NCBI GenBank assembly: GCA_050633885.1
Contig: JBOEHK010000004.1
Location: forward strand, 124,001 to 188,000
DNA length: 64,000 bases
DNA from: JAWSVE01 sp050633885
Lineage (GTDB): Bacteria; Pseudomonadota; Gammaproteobacteria; Pseudomonadales; Cellvibrionaceae
Reading direction: 5' to 3'
Positions 35,961 to 45,173 of this stretch are shown here, piece by piece. Numbering within the stretch: the first letter of the stretch is position 1; each line of letters starts with the position of its first letter. Made by a program: the position numbers and the translations under genes. Below the pieces are notes generated by a model, which worked only from the letters and a program-made list of their open reading frames with translations, did not search any database and was not told where the DNA came from.

Positions 35961-36926
35961 TCAAAAACGAAGGGTTTGTCTGTTTTTTATAAACCAGTCA
36001 TAGGTTGTCAGTAAACCATTTCTCAGGTCAATATTGGGTTTCCATCCCTGTGACATTAATAATGAAGTATCGAGAAGTTTTTTAGGAGTTCCATCAGGCT
36101 TAAGCGGGTTAAAACGAATGTCGCCGTTATAACCAACAACATCTTTAATGGTTAATGCCAGATCTTTAATCGATATATCAGAACCGAAACCAGCATTAAT
36201 ATGAGAACAATGTGGTTTAGTTATTTTTTGATACTGATCTTTCGGTAAGTCGATAACTTTCATGCAAGCCTGTGCCATATCATCAACATATAAAAACTCT
36301 CTACGAGCCTTTCCTGTCCCCCAAACCTCCACGTGGTCAATACCTGAGACTTTAGCTTCGTGAAATTTACGCAGAAGAGCAGGAACCACATGACTATTTT
36401 CTAATGAAAAGTTATCACGAGGACCATACAGATTGGTTGGCATGATTGATCGGTAATCAGTTCCAAACTGTCTGTTATAACTCTCGCATAATTTTATACC
36501 CGAAATTTTCGCAATAGCATATGCCTCATTAGTCGGCTCTAGAGTACCAGTCAATAAGTCAGACTCAGTCATTGGTTGCTTACACATTTTTGGATAGATA
36601 CAAGAGCTACCTAGAAATAGAATTTTGGGGACTTTTGCAAGAAATGCAGCATGAATAGTATTGCACTCAATCATAAGGTTTGAGTATATAAATTCAGCAG
36701 GGTAGATGTTATTGGCTTTAATACCACCAACTTTGGCGGCGGCCAATATTATTAAGTCGAGATCGTTCTCGCGAATAAATCGCTGAGTATCTATTTGGTC
36801 GGTTAAATCAAGCGTCGTTTTATCAGCAAAAATTAGTTCAAAAGTATCAAATTTTTTCATTAATTTAACAATTGCGGAGCCGACCATGCCTTTGTGACCA
36901 GCAATAAAAACACGAGTTTTAGGCAT
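35961..36926 (-). CDS. fcl: GDP-L-fucose synthase
   Basis: 321-residue NADPH-dependent short-chain dehydrogenase that epimerises and reduces GDP-4-keto-6-deoxymannose to GDP-L-fucose. The N-terminus is VFIAGHKGMVGSAIVKL, the nucleotide-binding loop with the Fcl-type GHxGMVGSA form. The catalytic Tyr-Lys pair is YAIAK and the family marker LFLGSSCIYPK is intact. I chose the ATG at 36926, which lies inside the end of gmd (8-base overlap), rather than an upstream in-frame ATG at 36956. Together with gmd it supplies fucose for the polymer. Confidence 0.95.
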   Translation of the reverse strand: MPKTRVFIAGHKGMVGSAIVKLMKKFDTFELIFADKTTLDLTDQIDTQRFIRENDLDLIILAAAKVGGIKANNIYPAEFIYSNLMIECNTIHAAFLAKVPKILFLGSSCIYPKMCKQPMTESDLLTGTLEPTNEAYAIAKISGIKLCESYNRQFGTDYRSIMPTNLYGPRDNFSLENSHVVPALLRKFHEAKVSGIDHVEVWGTGKARREFLYVDDMAQACMKVIDLPKDQYQKITKPHCSHINAGFGSDISIKDLALTIKDVVGYNGDIRFNPLKPDGTPKKLLDTSLLMSQGWKPNIDLRNGLLTTYDWFIKNRQTLRF

Positions 36927-38058
36927 AGCGATACTCATCGCTATCCGAAAGAACAAATCCTTTGTTTTTTAAAACCTGAAAACGTTTAGCTTGATCTAAA
37001 TCGTGCAATACCATTTCGGAAATTAACTCCATGAGAGAAACTTTTGGAGACCAGTCTAACTGCTTTTTCGCTTTAGATGGATCACCCAATAGTGTTTCCA
37101 CTTCTGTAGGGCGGAAATAAGCAGGGTCAATATGAATAATTGTTTTACCAACTAAAAACTTTCCATTAATCCCTAGTCCTAGATCTTTAAAAGCAGAAAC
37201 CATCCCTTTTTCGTTTATACCTTCTCCTGTCCATTCTATAGATAGGCCCAGTCGCTCTGCGCTCATATTGATAAATTGCCTTACAGAATATTGAATACCT
37301 GTAGCGATAACATAATCTTCAGGTTGATCTTGCTGCAACATAAGCCACTGCATTTCGACGTAGTCTTTCGCATGGCCCCAGTCACGCAAAGAATCAATAT
37401 TTCCCATAAATAAATTATCTTGTAAGCCTAAAGAAATTCTTGATAGGGCCCGCGTTATTTTTCTCGTGACAAACGTTTCACCTCGCCGAGGTGATTCATG
37501 GTTAAATAAAATGCCATTACACGCAAAAATATTATAGGCTTCACGATAATTAACACACATCCAATAAGCATAAAGTTTAGCGACGGCATAAGGAGAACGT
37601 GGATAGAAAGGTGTTTTTTCAGTTTGAGGAACTTGTTGGACTAGACCGTAAAGTTCGGATGTAGAAGCTTGATAAAATTTAGTCTTTTCTTCTAATTTTA
37701 ACAACCGTATCGCTTCTAAAATTCTTAACGTACCAACAGCATCCACATCAGCTGTATATTCTGGCGATTCAAACGAAACGGCTACGTGGCTCATAGCCCC
37801 TAAATTATAGATTTCATCTGGTTGTATTTGTTGCACCAGCCTCACTATATTTGAGGTGTCGGATAAGTCACCGTAATGTAATAAAAAGTTCACATCTTTG
37901 TCATGTTGATCTTGATAGATATGATCAACACGGTCTGTATTAAATGAAGAAGCTCTTCTTTTTATACCGTGAACTTCGTAACCTTTTTCGAGCAAGAACT
38001 CGGCTAAGTAAGAACCATCCTGGCCAGTAATACCTGTAATTAGTGCTTTCTTCTTCAT
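36919..38058 (-). CDS. gmd: GDP-mannose 4,6-dehydratase
   Basis: 379-residue enzyme that converts GDP-D-mannose to GDP-4-keto-6-deoxy-D-mannose, the first step to GDP-L-fucose. The NADP loop is ITGITGQDGSYLAEFLLEKGYEVHGIKRR. The catalytic region has STSELYG and the Tyr-x-x-x-Lys YAVAK, and NHESPRRGETFVTRKIT is highly conserved in Gmd. Full length. The stop overlaps the fcl start. A 76-base gap separates it from the upstream glycosyltransferase gene. No mannose-activating genes are in the window. Confidence 0.97.
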   Translation of the reverse strand: MKKKALITGITGQDGSYLAEFLLEKGYEVHGIKRRASSFNTDRVDHIYQDQHDKDVNFLLHYGDLSDTSNIVRLVQQIQPDEIYNLGAMSHVAVSFESPEYTADVDAVGTLRILEAIRLLKLEEKTKFYQASTSELYGLVQQVPQTEKTPFYPRSPYAVAKLYAYWMCVNYREAYNIFACNGILFNHESPRRGETFVTRKITRALSRISLGLQDNLFMGNIDSLRDWGHAKDYVEMQWLMLQQDQPEDYVIATGIQYSVRQFINMSAERLGLSIEWTGEGINEKGMVSAFKDLGLGINGKFLVGKTIIHIDPAYFRPTEVETLLGDPSKAKKQLDWSPKVSLMELISEMVLHDLDQAKRFQVLKNKGFVLSDSDEYRYA

Positions 38059-38134
38059 GATTTATTACATTTCAATGTATTTCTTATAATGTAAACACTT
38101 TTTGTGACAGTTTCGAGTAACCCAAAGAATAGCT

Positions 38135-39049
38135 TTAAGTTAATTTAAGAGCTGTATGTTTTTCGAGAATTTCGAGAATTTGGTGTTTATCAGTGGTCTT
38201 TATAATTAATTTTTCAGCTTCGTATTGTTTAATATCGACTAGTACGCGATACCAGAATGCATGTAAAAAATGAAATCCAAACCCTCGGATTCCATCTAAG
38301 AAGCCAAGTCTAATAATATACCGATAGATGAAATAAATTATAGGACGAATAAACAGCGGCATTCGACCATATATATTTTCTTTAATTGCACGCTTTGTTG
38401 CTGTTTGAGCGGATGAGGTTTCTCGAACTGACTTATCTCTAGGCATAAAATCATAACGTAAATTTAAATTATCTATGGTTTCTCTTGTCGCGTAACTATT
38501 ATGTTTTTCTGTCCACCAAGTGATATCATTTTTATTGTCGTCAATGATATCTACGTCGATATGCGTAGATTTTCCATTCTCTAATACTATGTGTTCATCC
38601 ATCCATCGAGATTCTATTCTCCCAAAACCTTTACGCCATATACGTAAATGTGTAATAGGGTACATAGTTCCATGCTTTATCCATTTACCCATGAAAAAAT
38701 ATTTACGTTTTATGTAGACCCCTGATATATCTGGAGATAGTGAACTTAGAGCCCTAAGATTTTTTGAATTTTTAGGATCAAGATATTCATCGGCATCTAT
38801 TCTGAAAATCCAATCAGTGGACATTTCAACATTGTCTAATGCCCACTGAAATTGGTTAGAATAATTAACCCAAGGATTTTTAAAAACATGAGCACCGAGA
38901 GATTCAGCTTTAAATACAGTGTCGTCTTTTGAATAGCTATCGATAACAACAATGTTTTCTATGAGTGGCGTTAAGCTACGAATACACCTTTCTATGTGGT
39001 TAGATTCGTTATAGGTAAGAATAACAGCCGTAATACTTAGTTTTTCCAT
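38135..39049 (-). CDS. Glycosyltransferase family 2 (WaaE-like)
   Basis: 304-residue GT-A fold enzyme. The N-terminus SITAVILTYNESNHIERCIRSL and VVIDSYSKDDTV are the nucleotide-sugar-binding region. The metal-binding DxD-like motif is FRIDADEYLD. The C-terminal half (YFMGKWIKHGTMYP, FLDGIRGFGFHFLHAFWY) resembles the LPS core heptose beta-glucosyltransferase WaaE/KdtX group. It has no N-terminal membrane helix and likely acts on lipid-linked intermediates at the cytoplasmic face. Sugar specificity cannot be read. Spaced 18 bases after the preceding glycosyltransferase gene. Confidence 0.88.
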   Translation of the reverse strand: MEKLSITAVILTYNESNHIERCIRSLTPLIENIVVIDSYSKDDTVFKAESLGAHVFKNPWVNYSNQFQWALDNVEMSTDWIFRIDADEYLDPKNSKNLRALSSLSPDISGVYIKRKYFFMGKWIKHGTMYPITHLRIWRKGFGRIESRWMDEHIVLENGKSTHIDVDIIDDNKNDITWWTEKHNSYATRETIDNLNLRYDFMPRDKSVRETSSAQTATKRAIKENIYGRMPLFIRPIIYFIYRYIIRLGFLDGIRGFGFHFLHAFWYRVLVDIKQYEAEKLIIKTTDKHQILEILEKHTALKLT

Positions 39050-39067
39050 GTTGATAACCTTTTTGAT

Positions 39068-40201
39068 TTAAACGATATGAACATAAGATGGTTTTTCACC
39101 ATTTTGTTGGAGCCACTGATATGTCGCATTCATTTTTTCTGCAGATTGATGCCAAGAAAAATTATCCATAACCCATTGTCTACCTATTTTTCCCATTGCA
39201 ATTAGGTCTTCCTCTGCCATACCGTTTACTTGTTGTAGTAGCGATGCTATAGCACCAATATTTCGATCAATCCACCATCCGCATTTTATGCTGTTGATTT
39301 TCTCCCAGGGCGTACCTTTTGTAGTGATAACAGGTATTCCATGAGCAAGTGCTTCAGCAATTACAATGCCGAAATTTTCTGAAAGACTAGGTAAAACAAA
39401 TACATCACTCGAAAGTAATAATTTTGTTTTATCATCATCATATTTAGCGGGTAAATAATTAACACGCTTTCCAGATAAATATTTAATTCGGTCAATAATT
39501 TTACTTAAGTAAGGTTCTTCTCCTGGCCCACAGATTGTTAATTCCCAGTCAGGCATGCTTTGATAAATTGTGAGCCAAGCATCTATAAGTATCTCGATTC
39601 CTTTATGAGGGTGAATGCGACTCATAAAAAGTATCTTTTTTGATTTTTTAAGACTTTTTTTAGGGATTCTAGCGGGATAATCAACACCATTTTCAATAAT
39701 GGTGACAGGTCCTTGCAATCCATTGTTTCGAATAGATTGGTACTCCGACTCAGAGGCAGCATGAAAGCAGGTCGCATTTTTGAGGACAGAGTTTTGCCAA
39801 CACAGTCCAAAAATTTTCTTTTTGATACTGGATCTTGATAATGCATCTTTTTGCAGCATACCTCTTGGTGAAATTACATGGACGCATTGTCTTTTTTTTT
39901 GTACTTGAAAAGAATAATAACTTGGCATTTGCCATAAACCATGGCTATGAATTATGTCTTTATTTGATGTGTTCTGCATTAATGAATGGAACATTTGTGG
40001 AGAAAAACCAAGAATATGTGGACCTACTTGGTTGTGGAAAATGGCTGGACACCCCAAAATGTTAGTTTTGGTCTTTGGGTTTAATGATTGAATGACAACA
40101 TGCTTATTAAACTTTAATAGTTCTTCGCAAAGTCGTGGCACAGTGTAGCTGGGTCCACCAAATCGTCTATCTATACTTGTTATAGTGTGAAAAATTTTCA
40201 T
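39068..40201 (-). CDS. Glycosyltransferase family 4 (GT-B)
   Basis: 377-residue GT-B fold transferase for repeat-unit assembly. The N-terminal domain has the acceptor-side FGGPSYTVPRLCEEL. The C-terminal donor domain shows ILFMSRIHPHKGIEILIDAW, LTICGPGEEPYL and the EX7E motif SLSENFGIVIAEALAHGIPVITT. The ATG overlaps the stop of the polymerase gene by 4 bases (40198-40201). The donor sugar is unknown; fucose is one candidate because gmd and fcl are downstream. Confidence 0.9.
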   Translation of the reverse strand: MKIFHTITSIDRRFGGPSYTVPRLCEELLKFNKHVVIQSLNPKTKTNILGCPAIFHNQVGPHILGFSPQMFHSLMQNTSNKDIIHSHGLWQMPSYYSFQVQKKRQCVHVISPRGMLQKDALSRSSIKKKIFGLCWQNSVLKNATCFHAASESEYQSIRNNGLQGPVTIIENGVDYPARIPKKSLKKSKKILFMSRIHPHKGIEILIDAWLTIYQSMPDWELTICGPGEEPYLSKIIDRIKYLSGKRVNYLPAKYDDDKTKLLLSSDVFVLPSLSENFGIVIAEALAHGIPVITTKGTPWEKINSIKCGWWIDRNIGAIASLLQQVNGMAEEDLIAMGKIGRQWVMDNFSWHQSAEKMNATYQWLQQNGEKPSYVHIV

Positions 40202-41637
40202 TGTTGAACCAATTTTTGTTTGCGTTTATAAATTCTGTTTGATTGTGTCGTCATTGCAATAAGCAGCATAAAAAATATTCCTATTCCCCCTATTGAAAAA
40301 AATACAGCTTCACCAATATTAATAAACAGACAAGAAAAATATAGACAACAGATATGAATATTTTTAGATCTCACTACTAGTTTAGTGAGTATAAAAATTA
40401 GATATATAAAAAAAATAGTACCAACAATCCCAACTTCTTCCAGAATAGCAGCGGGTAAAAAGCCTTTCTCTACAGGTGCAGAAATGGGTATACCCATATA
40501 CTTCCTGATACCTTTTGAGGATTGGTCACCTGGGTATACACCAAAACCAAAGCCAATCAATGGTTTTTCTAAAAAATTATTCCATTGAGATTCTAGGCCG
40601 CCGCTTCTAGATTCTAAGGCTTGCTCAAGATTAGAAGATTCTCGCTTAAAGATAAATGCCGTCAGTTGGTTTTGTATATATGATGAACTAAGGATAACAA
40701 CTGAAGTTGTGATGCTTATTAAAGAGATTGAAACAAGCACCCTAATGTACGACCCCCATTTTATAGTTTCGCGTCGTTTGATGAAAAACAAAACACCCGT
40801 CGAAATCAAGCTTAATGCTAATGCAGCGATTGATGTTCTTGTTTGAGAAAGAACCATAAACGTCAAGATTATAAGAGCTGAAATATAATAAAATACAGGA
40901 TATTTAGGTTTGCTGAAAATAATCGACGAAATTAAATAAGCAGAAATTGGCGTTAAAAATATTCCAAATGCTTGAGGATGGTTCATTATTCCTTGAAAAG
41001 CAGTACCATTAAAAGCAAAAGCGATACTTGGTGTTAATAAAGTCATGCTAGATAAGACAAGGTAAAACAAGATAATCGCAATTAAATAATTAATACTCAT
41101 TATTAGTTGATTTCGATTCATCTGTCCGATAATTGAGAATAAAGTAATACTCCCAAAATAAAATGAAAGTAATTTCATAATCGATACGTCAACTGAACTA
41201 CTAGTAATCACTGTAAGTATCGTGGCAATTACAGAAAATAACGACAATGCAATAATAGGCTTTATTGCATAATATGTCGTTGCTGGCAAATATCGAATAG
41301 CGCAAATGATAAGTAGCAGCCACCCCATCAAACCAAATGATTCGGTAAAAACGAATACTTCAGAGTTTAGCTGACGAATGAATGCAATCGTGGAAACAGA
41401 AAATACCGCAAAAGGGGGGCCAAAGAGTGCAGCAACTATAATGACCAAGCTAATTATGGTTATTGTTTTTGGAAGAAAGAATAGAATTAAGTGAATTGCA
41501 GTAAGCACTGCCAATACTTTAACTAAAATAGTTATATCTAATATATTTTTAGATTTTTTCCTAATATTGTTTTTTGTACGATTTATTTTATTTTTTGAAA
41601 GCTGATAAATCGGTCTTGTGATAGCACTATTCTGCAT
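40198..41637 (-). CDS. O-antigen ligase/polymerase-like (Wzy) membrane protein
   Basis: 479-residue polytopic membrane protein with about 11-12 predicted helices and one larger periplasmic loop (about 325-390, YIQNQLTAFIFKRESSNLEQ, then FLEKPLIGFGFGVYPGDQ). That loop pattern and the PLIGFGFGVYPG segment match the Wzy_C O-antigen ligase/polymerase family. Within an exopolysaccharide locus it probably polymerises repeat units in the periplasm. One base separates its start from the flippase stop. Such proteins diverge quickly, so assignment rests on topology and context. Confidence 0.82.
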   Translation of the reverse strand: MQNSAITRPIYQLSKNKINRTKNNIRKKSKNILDITILVKVLAVLTAIHLILFFLPKTITIISLVIIVAALFGPPFAVFSVSTIAFIRQLNSEVFVFTESFGLMGWLLLIICAIRYLPATTYYAIKPIIALSLFSVIATILTVITSSSVDVSIMKLLSFYFGSITLFSIIGQMNRNQLIMSINYLIAIILFYLVLSSMTLLTPSIAFAFNGTAFQGIMNHPQAFGIFLTPISAYLISSIIFSKPKYPVFYYISALIILTFMVLSQTRTSIAALALSLISTGVLFFIKRRETIKWGSYIRVLVSISLISITTSVVILSSSYIQNQLTAFIFKRESSNLEQALESRSGGLESQWNNFLEKPLIGFGFGVYPGDQSSKGIRKYMGIPISAPVEKGFLPAAILEEVGIVGTIFFIYLIFILTKLVVRSKNIHICCLYFSCLFINIGEAVFFSIGGIGIFFMLLIAMTTQSNRIYKRKQKLVQQ

Positions 41638-41638
41638 A

Positions 41639-43072
41639 TTAACTCCCAGACCGGATTAGATTAATCTGATTTATTGTTTTATAAATTATTATTCCATAGT
41701 AACTAAAAATTAATAACGAAATAATCTCTAAGTATTGGGGAATTTGATCATTCTTAAAAAAATGATTATAAAGAATTAATATGAAAAAGATAACAATGGG
41801 AAAAGAATGGTATCTTTCGGACTTAACTTTCGAATGACTAATTATTCGTATAATGACTTCAAAATATATTAGTTTAAATAGAACAAGAATATAGATAGCA
41901 GACAAAAAATCAAATAAAGTGCAAACCACAAAAATTGCTAAAATATCAACAACTGCAGTTCCGAAAAGAATAAAAAAGCGTTCTTTCCACATCCCCAGCG
42001 AACTTATATATTGCGCACATAAGTCTATTGCCACCCAGAACGGGATAATAAATACTAGAGCGGAAAGCAAGGGTATTGATTGATTCCACTTACCTTGCCA
42101 AAAAGTATCGATCACCCATGGTCCTGTTATAAAAATAGCTATGGCGATGACGCTGGAGATGGAAAAAAATAAATTTAAAAAGCTATTAAAGCGTAGAGCT
42201 AATTTTTCACGATTATCGGCAAGTTTTGTTAAATCAGGAAAAATAACACCCGTAAAAGTAGCATTTATCAACATAATTGGACTATTGATGATAATCAGCG
42301 TAAAAAAGTAAAAGCCTACAATTTCTGGAGTTACAAATAAAGCGAAAATAAAAATTTGACCGTGCAAAGTAAGTTGATTACTGAGATTACTAAAGATAAG
42401 CCACTTACTATCCTGAAATATAGATTTGGTTTGTTGTAAATTTATTCGTTGTGGCTTGGGAAAGGCGTTAATTGTATGCCGACTAAAATAACAAAAAATC
42501 AAAGGTTGTATTAATAGCGGAAGAATAAATGAATAAACACCAAATCCTATAAGTGCAAACACAACTGTTAGAGTATGTTTTATTAGAATGGAAACAGAAG
42601 TATATTTTGAAAGTGATTGATACTGTTCTTGAATGCTTAATTGTGCTGATAATACTGGAACATAAATTGAGGTGATTACGCTTAACGCGATAAGTGGCAT
42701 TAATTTAATGAGTTCTTGCTCTTGATAGTACTTGGCAGCAGGGAATGCTAACAGGCAAATAATTGTAGCTGCTGCTAAGTTGAAAAATCCTGAATACGTA
42801 AGGATTATGGGTGAAAGGCGATCAAATTGTTTTTGTTTTAAAATAAGTAGCTGATCAGTTCCACCATTTCGAAGACCTAGTAATAATGCAGAAGTAGACA
42901 TGGCAATTGCATAGACCCCAAAATCACGTGCATCTAACAGCCAAGCTAGCAAAAACTGGACAAAAACTCCGCCAATTTTCGCGATCAAATTGGCTGATGT
43001 TAGCCAAAAAATACCCCCGAGAACAGAGGTTGTTTTATTTGGAGCTATTAAATTCTCAGCGGGTTGATTCAC
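41639..43072 (-). CDS. Oligosaccharide flippase (Wzx-like)
   Basis: 477-residue membrane protein of the MATE/MVF superfamily with about 12-14 helices. The N-terminus GGIFWLTSANLIAKIGGVFVQFLLAWLLDARDFGVYAIAM is typical of polysaccharide flippases. It should carry lipid-linked repeat units across the inner membrane for the polymerase coded next. Together with the polymerase and chain-length protein it defines a Wzx/Wzy-dependent pathway. Confidence 0.9.
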   Translation of the reverse strand: MNQPAENLIAPNKTTSVLGGIFWLTSANLIAKIGGVFVQFLLAWLLDARDFGVYAIAMSTSALLLGLRNGGTDQLLILKQKQFDRLSPIILTYSGFFNLAAATIICLLAFPAAKYYQEQELIKLMPLIALSVITSIYVPVLSAQLSIQEQYQSLSKYTSVSILIKHTLTVVFALIGFGVYSFILPLLIQPLIFCYFSRHTINAFPKPQRINLQQTKSIFQDSKWLIFSNLSNQLTLHGQIFIFALFVTPEIVGFYFFTLIIINSPIMLINATFTGVIFPDLTKLADNREKLALRFNSFLNLFFSISSVIAIAIFITGPWVIDTFWQGKWNQSIPLLSALVFIIPFWVAIDLCAQYISSLGMWKERFFILFGTAVVDILAIFVVCTLFDFLSAIYILVLFKLIYFEVIIRIISHSKVKSERYHSFPIVIFFILILYNHFFKNDQIPQYLEIISLLIFSYYGIIIYKTINQINLIRSGS

Positions 43073-43096
43073 TGTGGGTCTCCAAATAGCGCTAGA

Positions 43097-43906
43097 TTAT
43101 TTTTCATGAGATTTTAAAAAAAGTTTGGTTTCAATCCACCATGGAGCATTTTCATCCCATTCTGTATAGAGCCCGTCATTCCAAATGATTAATCCGTCTG
43201 CATGTTTTCTAAGGAATTCAAGTTGCGTGCGCCAATATTTTCTCGGAAGGTAGCGATTATCTTCGCCTTTTATATGAGAGCTCCCATGAAACCTTGGCCA
43301 AATAAATGGAATAACTGGTTTTCCCTTGGCCATTTTACGAGATGTTACTAGCACTTTTTCAGCAACAGCTAACCAGTCCTCAACGTTTTCAGTGTATGTA
43401 TATAACGCTGGATATAAAACATCTGATGCGTCAGCTATAACCTGACGCTTGGAATTTTCTAAATTCCAAATTACTTCACGTGCTTTATTCTGAGGAAGGT
43501 TCCAATGTGCCCACGCGGGAGCTATTCGATAGTAGCCGACCTTATATTCACTACCCATTAATTTTTTAAAATCAATTAAAGTACGTTTATATCTATCGAG
43601 AATGGCTGGAGATGATATTGGACTTTTTCCTAACCAAGTTTCTATATCTAGCTGAACATAAATTATTTCAGAGTCTTTGTTTTTTATTTCTTCGGATATT
43701 TTAAGTAAATAATTTTTTGTTATTGGATTATTAAATTTCTTGGGAGAGTCATAGAGAGATTGTTGATAAACAATTTTTGAAGGTGAAAATCCATATTGCT
43801 CAAAATCTGGCATATCTTTGAAGCTGAAGTGATAAAATAATTCAAATGATAGTGCTTTAGATGCGATAAGCAGTAAAAGAGTTAGAGATATTATTTTAGA
43901 CATCAT
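43097..43906 (-). CDS. Secreted hypothetical protein, possible glycan-active enzyme
   Basis: About 269 residues. I chose the ATG at 43906, which overlaps the preceding gene's stop region; a second ATG follows at 43903. The signal peptide (SKIISLTLLLLIASKALS) precedes FELFYHFSFKD. The body has IIYVQLDIETW, YYRIAPAWAHWNLPQ, SDVLYPALYTY and DGLIIWNDGLYTEWDENAPWW. The many aromatic and acidic residues, and strand-like ends such as VQLDIETW and LIIWND, suggest a TIM-barrel glycoside hydrolase, perhaps distantly hyaluronidase-like. I do not recognise the family with certainty. Its place between a glycosyltransferase and the flippase suggests polymer trimming. Confidence 0.6.
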   Translation of the reverse strand: MMSKIISLTLLLLIASKALSFELFYHFSFKDMPDFEQYGFSPSKIVYQQSLYDSPKKFNNPITKNYLLKISEEIKNKDSEIIYVQLDIETWLGKSPISSPAILDRYKRTLIDFKKLMGSEYKVGYYRIAPAWAHWNLPQNKAREVIWNLENSKRQVIADASDVLYPALYTYTENVEDWLAVAEKVLVTSRKMAKGKPVIPFIWPRFHGSSHIKGEDNRYLPRKYWRTQLEFLRKHADGLIIWNDGLYTEWDENAPWWIETKLFLKSHEK

Positions 43907-45173
43907 GGCTAGGTTTTTGTCGTGTTTGAGGATATGTTGGTAAATTAAAATTTTCTTGAGCATTCTTCAGTTCTTGATGCCACTTCTCTAAAGAAATTTC
44001 CGGGGAGTAATATTGTTGGTAAGCGAGCCTACTGTTATTTGCGTGCTGTTCGATATCATCTGGTGAATTATGATAATGCTTAATTGTCAAAATTAACCCT
44101 TGAGCTTCGTTTTCATCAACTGAAATACCGCATTGGTGTTTATTGATAAGCCTGACTAACTCTCCATCTTTTCCGCCAATAAAAATCATTGGTTTACCAA
44201 CAGAGAGTATTCCATAGAATTTACTGGGAACTATCAAACCTTCCATTTCACTATTAAGAGATATTAAGTGTATATCAGGGACGCAAAGTGAAGATCTGAG
44301 AAGCTCAATCGGTTGGTAGGGTAAAAATGTTATATTGGATAACTTTGCTATAGCGGTTTTTTGTTTTAGCCATTGCATACCAGAGCCATTACCGATAAAC
44401 AAAAAATGAATGCTATCGATCTCAGATAGTTTTTTTATCGCTTTATATAAAATCTTAGGATTATGGGCTTTACCAAGATTTCCAGAGTAACCTACAACAA
44501 ATTTTTCTTTAATATTCCATTTTGTTTTGAGATCTAAAGGAGTAATTTGAGATTTATTTGTTGATACATTCCAATTATGAATAATCGTTTGCTCAGTGTT
44601 TCTGTGTTTTAGATTATGTAACTTTTCACACATCATTTCCCCTATAAAAATATTTAAAAAGGATTTAGAGAGTGATAAATCACGTACATTGCGCAACCAA
44701 CGGTATATAAATTTTATTTTTATGTTAGAAAGACTTTTTTCTGCTATTTCAGGGAAAAGATCTTGGTTCCATGTGATGTAACGATATCGTTTAAATATTG
44801 AGACCAACATTGCAATTACTGAAAGCATTGGAGGATCTGTTTTTACGACAATAATGTCCTTTCTGGTGGTTTTAAATAAAAGAAATAGCAAACAATTAAA
44901 ATAAAAGCTAAGGTAATCAAAGGCTCGGCCTATTAGGCTATCTCTACCAAAAGCAGTAGTTTGCAATCTATGTATTTCTACGCCATTAATTTTTTCATGA
45001 GCAAGATATATTTTATTTCCTGTAACATAGTCTAAACGAGAAGTAGTTACTACGACATCCATATCTTTGGCTGCTAAGTATTCAGCTAGACTAGTAAGCA
45101 GCTGTGCTGTAGCAGAGTTATCTGGATGGTAGAAACGATTAATAAAAAAAATACGAGACATATTAACGCTCAA
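43896..45173 (-). CDS. Glycosyltransferase family 4, WbuB-like
   Basis: 425-residue GT-B glycosyltransferase. The N-terminus IFFINRFYHPDNSATAQLLTSLAEYLA is the characteristic start of the WbuB/WcaI-like group. The donor domain has VVGYSGNLGKAHNP, FLFIGNGSGMQWLKQ and EMEGLIVPSKFYGILSVGKPMIFIG. A hydrophobic segment (CLLFLLFKTT, LSVIAMLVSIF) may attach it to the membrane. It overlaps the upstream ATPase gene by 11 bases and the following secreted protein gene at its stop. Sugar specificity is unknown. Confidence 0.9.
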   Translation of the reverse strand: MSVNMSRIFFINRFYHPDNSATAQLLTSLAEYLAAKDMDVVVTTSRLDYVTGNKIYLAHEKINGVEIHRLQTTAFGRDSLIGRAFDYLSFYFNCLLFLLFKTTRKDIIVVKTDPPMLSVIAMLVSIFKRYRYITWNQDLFPEIAEKSLSNIKIKFIYRWLRNVRDLSLSKSFLNIFIGEMMCEKLHNLKHRNTEQTIIHNWNVSTNKSQITPLDLKTKWNIKEKFVVGYSGNLGKAHNPKILYKAIKKLSEIDSIHFLFIGNGSGMQWLKQKTAIAKLSNITFLPYQPIELLRSSLCVPDIHLISLNSEMEGLIVPSKFYGILSVGKPMIFIGGKDGELVRLINKHQCGISVDENEAQGLILTIKHYHNSPDDIEQHANNSRLAYQQYYSPEISLEKWHQELKNAQENFNLPTYPQTRQKPSHDV

